DNA of 64,000 bases from Pseudomonadota bacterium (GCA_021782495.1 JAJXUV010000009.1:1-64000), one strand, 5' to 3'. Counted from the first letter of the stretch, positions 48,186-57,599 are shown. Translations and numbers: made by a program. Notes: generated by a model not told the origin, from the letters alone.

Positions 48186-48237
48186 TCTATAGAGTAGAGC
48201 AAATACAATTACCCTGCAACTTTTAAAGGGTAATTGT
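48186..48237 (-). promoter_or_regulatory. Promoter and upstream palindrome of the CsrB-like RNA
   Basis: -10 TATAGA (48191-48186) without a good -35. Upstream is a perfect inverted repeat, ACAATTACCCT and AGGGTAATTGT (48205-48215, 48227-48237), with centres two helical turns apart. A missing -35 with an adjacent palindrome is the pattern of an activator-dependent promoter. GacA/LetA/UvrY-type control is expected for this RNA class, although the sequence is not the canonical GacA box. Confidence 0.55.
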
Positions 48238-48373
48238 TCCGGAAAAAATTTAGACACAAGGTGCTGAAATATCAAGAGATTATACAAAAAAATACAAATT
48301 TGATTATTCTTTAAGCAACTTTTGACCGTTCTTTAAGAAATTTCGTACAAGAAAAAACCCCTTCTTCCAAAAC

Positions 48374-48408
48374 TTATCCACAGATTCTGTGGATAACCAT
48401 GTGGATGA
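48374..48408. other. Cluster of three DnaA boxes
   Basis: TTATCCACA (48374-48382), an inverted TGTGGATAA (48388-48396) and a near match TGTGGATGA (48400-48408). The first two are perfect consensus boxes. AT-rich sequence lies to the left (48280-48360). No dnaA, gidA or rpmH genes are nearby, so this may be a DnaA-titrating or regulatory site rather than the origin. Confidence 0.6.
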
Positions 48409-48427
48409 GTTAGGGTAATCTCTGCCA

Positions 48428-48537
48428 CTCTCGAGCTGAAGGAAGCTCTCTTGGGATCGTAGGCCCGCCATGGATAACGGTAGTGTGGTATAGGGATGCA
48501 CAGAGCGTGTCCCAAGAGAATTTTCTCAGCTCGAGAG
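48428..48537. repeat. Palindromic repeat element, family D
   Basis: 110 bp bounded by CTCTCGAGCTGA and an imperfect inverse TCAGCTCGAGAG. It has internal CTCTTGGGA...TCCCAAGAG arms and GGGATGCACAGAGCGTGTCC, shared with the ccmF insertion. It lies immediately downstream of the ATPase stop codon. Confidence 0.85.
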
Positions 48538-48548
48538 CCTGTTGACAA

Positions 48549-50165
48549 TTACGACTCTCTTTTCTTCCGCGCCTCATCCTTTTCCATTTGCTCGCGTGCG
48601 GCATTGTAATCAAAGCCTTTGGTTTCATCGGTGATACTCATTTCACCGATTAAAGCTTCGGCATCGAAAGGATCGACCAAGCCTTCGCGCACCATAGCAA
48701 TGGCTCTGTCTTTGTAAGTATGCCATCCCATAGAACGGAGATAGCGTTCCCAGGATAAAATATCCAGTTTTTGAATGAATTCTCTTCCCTTTTCATCGAC
48801 CCACACGACTTCGGCCACCACTTTTCGACCGCCTAGGGCCGTATTATGACATTGTTGACAACCGCCGGGTCTGCGCGCATACAATCTATCGACGACTTCA
48901 TTGCCAAAAATCGTTTCCCATCGATACATCTCATCGGCATGCGCCTTAGCTTGTCTCAAAGGAATTTTACAATCCGGGCACAAAATAGCAATTAAGCGTT
49001 GGAAAATGAGACACACCAAGACATTGCTGTCACTCAACATCACAGGCGATATGCCCATATCGGCCAAACGCAAAATGATACCCGGCGCTGAGTTGGTGTG
49101 AATGGTTGAAAACACTAAGTGACCGGTGATCGTCGCGCGCAACATCACATTGGCTGTGTCTTCATCTCGCATTTCCCCTAAGACAATGTAATCGGGATCC
49201 ATTCGCAAAGCCGCTCGGCCAAAACTGGCAAAACTGCGGTCGTCGGTTTTGACATTCACGGGAACCTGAGTCACACTTGGCACGACTTTTTCAACCGGAT
49301 CTTCAATGGTATACACCTTGCGGGTGTTTTTAATCAAATGCAAACACGCAGCCAAGGTGGTGGTTTTACCCGAACCCGTTGGGCCCGACAACAAAACCGC
49401 GCCGTGGGGCATTTGTATGGCGCGTTTGATGATGTAAATTTGTTCTAAGGTATAGCCCAATTCGTCCAAAGAAACGATACTGCTTTCTTTTTCAGTGCCT
49501 AAAATCCGCATGACCATGTCGAAGCCACCGTGGGCAGGCATACTGGCCAAACGCAAACGCACGTCGCCGGATTTGACTTTGAGCGGCATAGCAGCATCTT
49601 GGGGAATCAGAGGATTAAAATGGGCCGTGGCATGATCCGTTTCTTTATTAAAGGCGACCGCCGCCACTTCGCGCCCCAATCGAGGAAACCATTCGGCATG
49701 TAAATACAATTCACCGTATTTTCTAAAACGAATTTTACAGACGTCTGTGCGAATTTCCATGTGGATATCACTGACATCAGCGTCCACGGCTTCTTGAACC
49801 AAAGTCCGTAACCGCTTTTGCTGCCCACTGATTTCTTCAGCCACGTCTTGTTGGATTTGTTCATAATCCTTAATGGACCCCAAATTTTCCAATAAAGAAT
49901 TAATCAAAGAAGGCGCTGCCACCAAGACTTCGCCCGGGCGGATTTGTTTGTTGAGCATCGCAATACGACAATTTTGCACATCGCGCGAGCCAGGATCGGC
50001 CGTTAAAATGGTCCCACTTTTTAATACAATGATATTTTTACGCTGCAGACACCAGGCCGCCATTTCAGGCGAAGGCCGGTCATTCGCCGCCAATTGGGAC
50101 TTAGAGGTCACCACTTTGACGCCGGGAGGCGCCTTAAAGCCTGTACTTTCCGTTTCTTCTGCCAT
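48549..50165 (-). CDS. GspE/PilB-family secretion ATPase
   Basis: 538 residues from ATG 50165 (in-frame GTG at 50174 possible). Hexameric ATPase that powers pilus extension or type II secretion. Walker A is GPTGSGKTT, the Asp box is YTIEDPVEKVV, Walker B is DPDYIVLGEMRD, and the His box is ITGHLVFSTIHTN. Two CxxC pairs (LCPDCK, GCQQCHN) form the zinc-binding element of the GspE/PilB subgroup, which excludes PilT. The N-terminal 100 residues are shorter than in classical PilB. The only pilus gene in the window is the pilin at 47449, so which machine it drives is open. Confidence 0.88.
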   Translation of the reverse strand: MAEETESTGFKAPPGVKVVTSKSQLAANDRPSPEMAAWCLQRKNIIVLKSGTILTADPGSRDVQNCRIAMLNKQIRPGEVLVAAPSLINSLLENLGSIKDYEQIQQDVAEEISGQQKRLRTLVQEAVDADVSDIHMEIRTDVCKIRFRKYGELYLHAEWFPRLGREVAAVAFNKETDHATAHFNPLIPQDAAMPLKVKSGDVRLRLASMPAHGGFDMVMRILGTEKESSIVSLDELGYTLEQIYIIKRAIQMPHGAVLLSGPTGSGKTTTLAACLHLIKNTRKVYTIEDPVEKVVPSVTQVPVNVKTDDRSFASFGRAALRMDPDYIVLGEMRDEDTANVMLRATITGHLVFSTIHTNSAPGIILRLADMGISPVMLSDSNVLVCLIFQRLIAILCPDCKIPLRQAKAHADEMYRWETIFGNEVVDRLYARRPGGCQQCHNTALGGRKVVAEVVWVDEKGREFIQKLDILSWERYLRSMGWHTYKDRAIAMVREGLVDPFDAEALIGEMSITDETKGFDYNAAREQMEKDEARKKRES

Positions 50166-50329
50166 GCATCTCACCGTCTACCGAACATTATCCTGAGTAT
50201 AGCACTCTTATATGTGATTTTTCAGTATGTTTGACTATAGGGCTTTCAAGCACAAGATTTGGGAGAACAACTTAACTTGTGCTACTCTGGCTTCTCGCTT
50301 ATTTACTTTGCAATAAAGGATATCCCCTA

Positions 50330-51742
50330 ATGAGTAAGGCTATGGTGTGGTTTCGGCAAGATCTCCGATTGAGTGATAATCCAGCCCTTTTTGAAGCTTG
50401 TTCCCAACACAGCCATATCATACCTCTTTATATTTTAGATGTAAAAAACAGTGCGCCAGGAAGCGCACAAGCTTGGTGGCTTCACCATAGTCTGAATGCA
50501 TTACAAAAGTCGTTTGCTACCAAACTCGGCTTAAAGCTTATTCTACGCCAAGGGAACCCCTTAGAGATTATCTTAGAACTAATCAACTCATTTTCAATCA
50601 AGGCTGTCTATTGGAATCGTTGCTATGAACCTCGGATGATCGAACGCGATAAAAAAATTAAAGCAAGGCTAGAGAAAATGGGTATTGAGGTACGAAGTTT
50701 CAATGCCAGCCTGTTGAATGAACCCTGGACTATTCGCAATAAGAATGGTGACTTTTTTAAAGTATTTACGCCTTATTGGAAAACCGCCCGAGCAACTCTT
50801 TTTCCGCAACCCATGCAGGAAATAAGGACTCGACCTATTGGAATAGAAGCTGTAAGTGACAACATTCTCGATTGGAAACTCTTGCCTACCCTAAATTGGG
50901 CTTGTCAATTTTCTCATTTTTGGACTCCGGGTGAAGAAGGAGCCCAGCAAAAACTAACTGAATTCATAGATCAGCATCTTGAACATTACAAAATAAATCG
51001 TGACTTCCCTGAAAAAAATGCAACCTCGCGTTTATCCGCCCATTTACATTTTGGTGAGCTGAGCCTCCAATCCATTTTAAGGGCTCTTGAACCTGCTAAA
51101 AATAATCCCCTGTGTGATTTGGCCAGCGTCGAGCATTTTTTATCGGAGCTAGGTTGGAGAGAATTTTCCTATTATTTGCTTTATCACTTTCCTACTCTCC
51201 CCTATAAAAATTTTAGGGAGGATTTTGATGCCTTTCCTTGGCAGAATGATGAAGCATTATTAATCTCTTGGCAAAAAGGGATGACCGGCTACCCTATCAT
51301 TGATGCAGGCATGAGAGAACTATGGGCAACCGGCTATATGCACAACCGAGTGAGAATGATTGTAGCGTCCTTTCTCACTAAAGGGCTATTCATCGATTGG
51401 CGATTAGGCGCAGAATGGTTTCTAGACACTTTAGTGGATGCTGACTTAGCCAATAATAGCGCGAGTTGGCAATGGGTTGCCGGCTGTGGCGTCGATGCTG
51501 CCCCCTATTTCCGTATTTTTAATCCGGTTCTTCAAAGCAAGAAATTTGACCCGAAAGGTATCTATATCCGTCGCTGGGTTCCGGAGCTTCATGCTCTAGA
51601 AAACGATCTCATTCATGCCCCTTGGGAAACCGATAATTCTAGAGCTATTTATACTAAAATAAATTATCCTGAACCTATTATTCAACACAGTGAAGCGCGT
51701 ATCCAAGCCTTGCATTATTACCATCAACTCAAGAAAAAATAA
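50330..51742 (+). CDS. phrB: Deoxyribodipyrimidine photolyase, class I
   Basis: 470 residues from ATG 50330, with AAGGA 9 nt upstream. Light-driven repair of cyclobutane pyrimidine dimers. The N-terminal antenna domain begins AMVWFRQDLRLSDNPAL. The C-terminal FAD domain has SRLSAHLHFGELS, GMTGYPIIDAGMRELWATGY, MHNRVRMIVASFL, and the tail WQWVAGCGVDAAPYFRIFNP followed by KFDPKGIYIRRWVPEL. Full length. An 8-bp inverted repeat (AGCACAAG/CTTGTGCT, 50249-50283) lies upstream. A photolyase implies a free-living or light-exposed stage. Confidence 0.95.
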   Translation: MSKAMVWFRQDLRLSDNPALFEACSQHSHIIPLYILDVKNSAPGSAQAWWLHHSLNALQKSFATKLGLKLILRQGNPLEIILELINSFSIKAVYWNRCYEPRMIERDKKIKARLEKMGIEVRSFNASLLNEPWTIRNKNGDFFKVFTPYWKTARATLFPQPMQEIRTRPIGIEAVSDNILDWKLLPTLNWACQFSHFWTPGEEGAQQKLTEFIDQHLEHYKINRDFPEKNATSRLSAHLHFGELSLQSILRALEPAKNNPLCDLASVEHFLSELGWREFSYYLLYHFPTLPYKNFREDFDAFPWQNDEALLISWQKGMTGYPIIDAGMRELWATGYMHNRVRMIVASFLTKGLFIDWRLGAEWFLDTLVDADLANNSASWQWVAGCGVDAAPYFRIFNPVLQSKKFDPKGIYIRRWVPELHALENDLIHAPWETDNSRAIYTKINYPEPIIQHSEARIQALHYYHQLKKK

Positions 51743-51797
51743 AAACACGGATTGTGCTTAAGAATTAAAACCAAACATCCAAAATGGAGTAATGTTC

Positions 51798-51974
51798 TAA
51801 CCGAGCCGCGACCGTAAGGGAGCGGTGGTTCGAAGTAAGGAACCACCGTTATCGTAGATATTTTGCAAGATTTTTTAATAGAGAACTTAAAAAAAGCGAA
51901 AAGCCTTTACTCTCTTCTCGTCATTCTAATTACGTACTTCGAACCACCGCTCCCTTACGGTCGCGGCTCGGTTA
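51798..51974. repeat. Full-length palindromic repeat element, family A
   Basis: 177 bp. The ends TAACCGAGCCGCGACCGTAA and TTACGGTCGCGGCTCGGTTA are exact inverses, extended by GGGAGCGGTGGTTCGAAGTA. The centre shares TTTTTTAATAGAGAACTTAA with the copy at 24527-24702. Its last three bases are the stop codon of the 799-residue gene. Confidence 0.92.
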
Positions 51975-54371
51975 GTGGAACGTTAATTGCTGGCCATGCG
52001 CTGCCCCTACCGCGTCCCTTCCCGTTGGCGAAGGAAAATGAGTGTGTGGGTTTCCTGACCATGTTGAACTCCCCCCCGAAGTTAAACCCTGAGGTGGAGG
52101 AAGAGAATCAACGTATCGTTTAAATGCTTGATCCTCAATTGACTCTCCTGTGTAGACTATCGGCAACGGTGGCGCACTGGGTTGAGGGTGAGCCGCAGGT
52201 TGTAGACCATGTCCTTCTAATGCAACCTTTATAGCACTGTTTTGCACTCCAGATACATTTTTTAAAAAAAGTTCTTTTAAAGTTTGGTTAGGTTCTATGA
52301 ATTTTTGATAAATAGATACCATTTCTGCTTTAATAATTTTTTCTTCTTTTTTAGAGCAGACTTGCAAGTCCGAATTCGAGAAGCGAGGACCTTCAAGATA
52401 GATAATATTCAGAAAGTCGCGCAAAATACACATTCTCATAGCAGGAGAAGACTCAGGACTTAAAAATCCTTCTACTAAGTTGAATTCAGAAAACTCAAAT
52501 TTTAATAGATTCATTTTTTTGACAATTGCTTTCACGTCAGGATTCCAACCTCCATTTAAAAGCTGGGTTATATCTTGATTGAACATCTCAATCAATTTTG
52601 TTCTCGTTCCATTATAGAGACTGTCTGTTTTCTTTGTCCAAACAGGAGATAAACGATCCTGATTATTTAAAGCACTTAAAATAACGTCCGCTCTGACCAA
52701 AGGAATACTGATTACCCCGATCAAGTCAAGGCTATTTTTCTTTATGTCTTCAGGATCTTCAGACGACTTCTTTGTAAATTCACCCAAAGAAAAACTAAGG
52801 TTACGAGACAAATTAGAAATGATGTTAAGCCGTTCTTCAGACTCACAAATCCTCAAGAGTCTAGATAATACACCTTGAATATGTGAATCCTCTATTTTTT
52901 CATTGAAAATAACATTCCCTATTCTTTTGAAAATCGATTTTTCCTTTAGATTATTCGACATAAGATCCTTTATTTTGTCAATTATCCATGATGGCTCAGG
53001 AGACGCTTCCTTAGGAAATGCCTCTAAAAGTGCCATGGCCGCCAACAACGCATTCTGACTTTTTGCTTTAATGGCATTATCAACATTCACTTTATAAAGC
53101 TTATTCCATTCGGGAAGTGTTTTTGGCTGATACAACTCAGCATGTAATCCCACCATTTCCCATTGTTGTTGATTGGCTGTTAAGCCTATGGCTGTATTTT
53201 TATTTGAATTTTCTTGCCGAATAAATTTGTCGATACTAGCACCTTCAGGCGTATAATTTTCTTTATTTAATATTATTTTAACAACTTCTTCTATCCTATT
53301 CTTCATGGCATAATGTAATGCAGTGTTTTCATCCTCATCTGATGAATACGTTTTGCAAATGAAGCCTGGGTACTTCGAAGCAAAGCCAATAGCCCACTTC
53401 TTTGACTCAGCTGTATTAGCCTGCAAAGCTATTAGAAATGCTTGATAAAGAGCTTCAGATTCTAAATAAAGAGGTCCAGATTCCAAAAACGTAGTAGAAG
53501 CATAAATCGCCTCCACCATTTCCCATAAATTCTTTTTAGCTGCATATAAAATGGGAAGCTTACCATTATTGAGATGCTCTAAAAATAAAGTGGGTTTCTT
53601 TGATAATAACACATGGATTAAATCAACATCTTTAGAATCAATGGCTGCTTCTATTAAACTTTTTTGAGCACCTTTGCTTAAAGAAGCTATTAATGAAGAA
53701 TCTTTAGCCAACAAAGCCTTCACGAAAGATAAATTTTGAGTTGAAGAAACGTATTGGAAAAATTCTGTTATTAAGGAAGCACCCACTCCGGCAAATACAT
53801 GGGGTTGATTTATTAATAAACCTACAAGCCCTAGCTTTCTTTCTATCATAGCTCTTGATAATAATTGCTGCTTCTGTTGCAATAAAAGTTTGGTCACCTG
53901 CGCTTTTAAAAAATTATTCAATAATGCGCTGCTAGCACCTAAAAGTATTTCAATTAAATTTTCTTCAGAAATGCCATTTTCAACTAATATTATAGGAATT
54001 AAGTGATTTAATACTAACTGCTTATCCTGGAGTTTAGATTTCGCTGCAGCTTTTTCGAGTGCTTTTAAGATCACTGCAGGGCTATAGGAAATATGCTGCA
54101 TTAGCAAACGAAGCGTATTTAGCAGTGCTGCATTCGTAGATTGGCTATCACCATATGGATATGGGTATTGTTCACAAACATAGCATAGAACCTCTTCATA
54201 TATTGCATCACTTTTCTCTTGGTCTTGTAATGCTGTTTGGCTATGATTATGGGTTACAAGACGGTGTACTAATTTATTGTACAATAACTGCCCGTTATTT
54301 TCACGGATTGCCTCACGAATATCGTCATGCATTTTTCGCATTGATGTCGTTGCTTGCTTAGAACTGGCCAT
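51972..54371 (-). CDS. Ankyrin-like candidate effector, 799 residues
   Basis: ATG 54371 with GAGG at 5 nt. Mostly helical, built of degenerate ankyrin-like units through residues 100-400. The clearest unit is near 347 (DENTALHYAMKNRIEEVVKI) with AIGLTANQQQWEMVGLHAEL after it. A Pro/Ser-rich tail follows residue 740. It is a paralogue of the neighbouring 956-residue protein (shared SDE(D/K)..NTALHYAMKN, EEVVKIILN.ENYT.EGAS and a similar N-terminus). The TAA stop lies in the last bases of a family A repeat, so the natural C-terminus may have been altered. An effector role is inferred from ankyrin content and context. Confidence 0.72.
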   Translation of the reverse strand: MASSKQATTSMRKMHDDIREAIRENNGQLLYNKLVHRLVTHNHSQTALQDQEKSDAIYEEVLCYVCEQYPYPYGDSQSTNAALLNTLRLLMQHISYSPAVILKALEKAAAKSKLQDKQLVLNHLIPIILVENGISEENLIEILLGASSALLNNFLKAQVTKLLLQQKQQLLSRAMIERKLGLVGLLINQPHVFAGVGASLITEFFQYVSSTQNLSFVKALLAKDSSLIASLSKGAQKSLIEAAIDSKDVDLIHVLLSKKPTLFLEHLNNGKLPILYAAKKNLWEMVEAIYASTTFLESGPLYLESEALYQAFLIALQANTAESKKWAIGFASKYPGFICKTYSSDEDENTALHYAMKNRIEEVVKIILNKENYTPEGASIDKFIRQENSNKNTAIGLTANQQQWEMVGLHAELYQPKTLPEWNKLYKVNVDNAIKAKSQNALLAAMALLEAFPKEASPEPSWIIDKIKDLMSNNLKEKSIFKRIGNVIFNEKIEDSHIQGVLSRLLRICESEERLNIISNLSRNLSFSLGEFTKKSSEDPEDIKKNSLDLIGVISIPLVRADVILSALNNQDRLSPVWTKKTDSLYNGTRTKLIEMFNQDITQLLNGGWNPDVKAIVKKMNLLKFEFSEFNLVEGFLSPESSPAMRMCILRDFLNIIYLEGPRFSNSDLQVCSKKEEKIIKAEMVSIYQKFIEPNQTLKELFLKNVSGVQNSAIKVALEGHGLQPAAHPQPSAPPLPIVYTGESIEDQAFKRYVDSLPPPQGLTSGGSSTWSGNPHTHFPSPTGRDAVGAAHGQQLTFH

Positions 54372-54574
54372 TGTTACCTCGCATAAGTTATTGTTTATTA
54401 ATATGTTTTATAAGCAACCTAATTTTACATTATTTTTCTGTAAAACACAAACTATTTTGTCTATTTTTTAAGCTTTTTGAACAGAAAAAGTGCCTATTTA
54501 TGTCGACTTCTTTAAGCCTTGGAGCAATTCGCAAATAGCGAGCACACTCGCTTGTATATTGTCTGAAAGATCCC

Positions 54575-54704
54575 AACCGAGCCGCGACCGTTAGGGAGCG
54601 GTGGTTCGAAGTGAGGAACAATCCATTCAATTAAAATGGCTACATTTAGCTAACTGTAATTCCTTCCTTCGAACCACCGCTCCCTAACGATCGCGGCTCG
54701 GTTA
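54575..54704. repeat. Palindromic repeat element, family A (short form)
   Basis: 130 bp between the two paralogous effector genes. The arms are AACCGAGCCGCGACCGTTAG and CTAACGATCGCGGCTCGGTT; GGGAGCGGTGGTTCGAAG is mirrored. The conserved centre of the full-length copies is missing. The rest of the 54372-54728 gap holds AT-rich leader sequence only. Confidence 0.9.
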
Positions 54705-54728
54705 AGAATTTTAACGAGGCTCTGCTAA

Positions 54729-57599
54729 TTAAATACTGCAAGTGGCTTCTCTTTTTCTTGGAGATGAATCAGGAGGCGTTGCTCGTCTGTCTTGAGGCGG
54801 TGTTGTTGGTACTGAAGGAAGCATCGCCAGTGAACTTGAAACAGCAACAGGAGTTGTTGGTACCGACGGAAAAAATCCCACTGGTGAAGACAAGCCAGAA
54901 GAAGATGAGGCGACAGGAGGTGTTGATTCTGAAGGCACCAAAGGCATTAGTGGTGGGTTCGGGTATGTATGATCGAGCTGCTGAGGCAATACTGAAAATA
55001 TCGGTGCTGGGGGTGCTGAAGGTGTTGGGTGCGAAACAGCGGGAGTACGTGGTACTAGAACCCTGGTTCTACCATCACTGGTACCCTGTTCTTGATAGCC
55101 TTGTGGAGAACTATCGCTCACCATCAGTGCATCTGCACCTGCAGTTGGCTCATCATCATCACTCGAAGTGCCGCTGTCATTCAGCGGCTTATCAAGCAGT
55201 GGCGCACTTGCATAAGGATCAGAATCTAATGGTTTTTCACCTGATTCTCGTTCTTTCTCTGAATAACCTGTATTGCCTGTTTCTGTACAGTTTAAACCAT
55301 TTTTCACACTAGGACGATGCTCTTGTAATATATGACTTATAGCGCTATCCGGGAATGAGAATAGATTTTTACAAAAAACAGGATTCAGCGGTCCTTCCGC
55401 TATCGATCCATCGTGTATAGACAAGATCTCTGCTCGAATAGCCGTTTGTTCTTTAATAGATAATTTTTCAAATTCCGCAAAAGAAAGCACGGGGGATTCG
55501 CCGAGCACTATGCCCAGAAAATCTTGCAAAATGCGCATCCCCATGACAGCGTGAAGAGTACTACTAAAAAATCCCTCCATTGTTAATTTAGGTTCTTTAG
55601 AATGAGCATCCAGTAAAGTATTCACCCGTTCAAAAATAGTTTTAATGTCGGGAGTGCTATTATCCATTTTCAAGATCTCTTTTAAATCCGCATTGAGCAT
55701 AGCAATGAGTTTTTCTCGGGTGCCATTGTGTAATTTATCTTCTTCCTTTGTCCAAACATGGGATTTTTTATTTAATAAGAAACTCAAAATAATATCTACC
55801 CTCAGGATAGGATAACTAATTTGCCGAATCAAAGCAATGACGTTGTTTTTTATATCATCTGGTTTGGAGCTATTTTTTCTAGTAAACACATCAAACAAAG
55901 AAATCTCAACTTCTTGAGCAAGTTGAGAAATAATCTCAAATCTTCCTTCTGAAGTAACAGATTCTAATAATGCACAAAATACCGTATTAATACCTAGATC
56001 ATTCGTCTTTTTGTCGAAGATAAGGTCTTGAATTCTTTTGATTATCCACGTTGTAATAAAAGTAAATTTGGTCTTTTTAGACTTCAAAAGAGAAAGAACT
56101 GCCTGAAGCGCCATCGGTGTACCCTCTTGAATAGCAGCAACAAAAGTTTCAGAATAAAGTTTAACCCACTCCGATTGTTCTACTTTATATAAATCTGCGT
56201 GCAATGCCACCATATTCCATTTTCCTTCAATAGCTGCTAGGGCTATGGCTGTAACTGGTTTATTTTTTAAACGGTATTCTCTTGCAAGCCGATCAACTCT
56301 CTGGTCATAAATGCTCTTAATAACTAGCTCACCAATCTCGATAAGTACTTTTTTGCATTCGCCTGAATTTTCTTGTTGCACAAATGCTTCGATAGAAGCC
56401 CCTGCGGAAGTATAATTTTCCTCATTCAATATTATTTTAACCACTTCTTCCACACCATTCTTCATGGCATAATGCAAAGCCGTATTGCCTTTTTCATCGC
56501 TAAAATAAAATGCGCAAACGAATTGTGAGTGCTGCTTTGCAAACTGAATAGCCAATGCACGAGTTTCTTCTGTATTCGCATTTAAGGCTTTGAGAAATAC
56601 TTTATACGAATCTGGAGACGGTGTAAACAAACTCCCTTTATATATCGCATCTACTATTTGCCAGGCATTCTTTTCAGCAGCATCTAAAATGGGGAGTTTA
56701 AAATTATGAAGAGGCACTAAAAATAAATTGGGATGGTTTTTTAATAACAGATGAACTAAATCAAGCTTTTTAAAGTGAATAGCCGTTTCTATTAATCTCG
56801 CCTTAGAACCTGGCTCTAAAGAATCTACTAAGTCAATATTTCGCTCCAATAAATCTTTCACCAAGAACAAATTTTTAGCCTCCATAGCTTGTTTTAAAAG
56901 CTGTATTTTTAAGTCGTCGCTCTCAAGCGATTGAAATAAGGAGCGCTCAGGTAGCATTATGAGCAAATACGCGAGTCCCAACTTATTCTCTTGTATAGCC
57001 GTTTGTAACAAGGCTTGTTGCTTTCCAGATGGGAGTCTGTTTAATAATTCTGGTTTTTTTGGAAGATTAACGAATAATTTAGGTGTAGCATTCATAAATA
57101 GATGAAATAAAGTCTCTTCAGAACAGCGATCTAGTATACTAGGCATTAGCTCAGTAGATATCCGATTATTAGATGCACTATTCTCTTGAAGTTTTTCTAC
57201 CGATTTTTCAAGCGCTTCTAACAACAGAGCACCATTTTGTTCCTCACTTAAAGGAAAGATATACTGCATGAGTACGGAAAGAATAGAAAGCATATCCTTA
57301 TTCTCTTTTGGATAAACTTCAGTAACCTCATATGAATTGAAACCTTTCTGCTGAAGATTGTAGGTGTGGTATCGCTCACAAACATACAATAGAATCTCTT
57401 TATAGATTTCTGCACTTCTTTCCTCGTCTGTTAATATTGTGTTTCCGGTATTTTTATCTAAAACACGACTGCGTAAGGTGTCGCGTAATAGTAGTAAATT
57501 GTTAGCCTTCATCGCAGAACGCATACTTTGATGCATGCTTGCTATTTGTGCTGCTGGTGTCGACTGTTTTTGTGACGTTGCTTGATTAGAACTGGACAT
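54729..57599 (-). CDS. Ankyrin-like candidate effector, 956 residues
   Basis: ATG 57599 with AGAGGG 6 nt upstream. The N-terminus MSSSNQATSQ and the ankyrin-like body match the adjacent 799-residue protein; the clearest unit is near 366-410 (KGNTALHYAMKNGVEEVVKI). Residues from about 766 to the end form a long disordered tail rich in Pro, Ser and Thr (PTPSAPPAPIF, SVPTTPVAVSSS, SVPTTPPQDR). No signal peptide. Probably arose with its neighbour by tandem duplication. The Pro/Ser tail and ankyrin fold suggest protein-protein binding, perhaps in a host cell (inference). Confidence 0.72.
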   Translation of the reverse strand: MSSSNQATSQKQSTPAAQIASMHQSMRSAMKANNLLLLRDTLRSRVLDKNTGNTILTDEERSAEIYKEILLYVCERYHTYNLQQKGFNSYEVTEVYPKENKDMLSILSVLMQYIFPLSEEQNGALLLEALEKSVEKLQENSASNNRISTELMPSILDRCSEETLFHLFMNATPKLFVNLPKKPELLNRLPSGKQQALLQTAIQENKLGLAYLLIMLPERSLFQSLESDDLKIQLLKQAMEAKNLFLVKDLLERNIDLVDSLEPGSKARLIETAIHFKKLDLVHLLLKNHPNLFLVPLHNFKLPILDAAEKNAWQIVDAIYKGSLFTPSPDSYKVFLKALNANTEETRALAIQFAKQHSQFVCAFYFSDEKGNTALHYAMKNGVEEVVKIILNEENYTSAGASIEAFVQQENSGECKKVLIEIGELVIKSIYDQRVDRLAREYRLKNKPVTAIALAAIEGKWNMVALHADLYKVEQSEWVKLYSETFVAAIQEGTPMALQAVLSLLKSKKTKFTFITTWIIKRIQDLIFDKKTNDLGINTVFCALLESVTSEGRFEIISQLAQEVEISLFDVFTRKNSSKPDDIKNNVIALIRQISYPILRVDIILSFLLNKKSHVWTKEEDKLHNGTREKLIAMLNADLKEILKMDNSTPDIKTIFERVNTLLDAHSKEPKLTMEGFFSSTLHAVMGMRILQDFLGIVLGESPVLSFAEFEKLSIKEQTAIRAEILSIHDGSIAEGPLNPVFCKNLFSFPDSAISHILQEHRPSVKNGLNCTETGNTGYSEKERESGEKPLDSDPYASAPLLDKPLNDSGTSSDDDEPTAGADALMVSDSSPQGYQEQGTSDGRTRVLVPRTPAVSHPTPSAPPAPIFSVLPQQLDHTYPNPPLMPLVPSESTPPVASSSSGLSSPVGFFPSVPTTPVAVSSSLAMLPSVPTTPPQDRRATPPDSSPRKREATCSI

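Noticed and set aside
54758..55312. 184-codon plus-strand frame
   Set aside because: Lies wholly opposite the Pro/Ser-rich tail of the 956-residue gene; the biased codons there leave the opposite strand open by chance.
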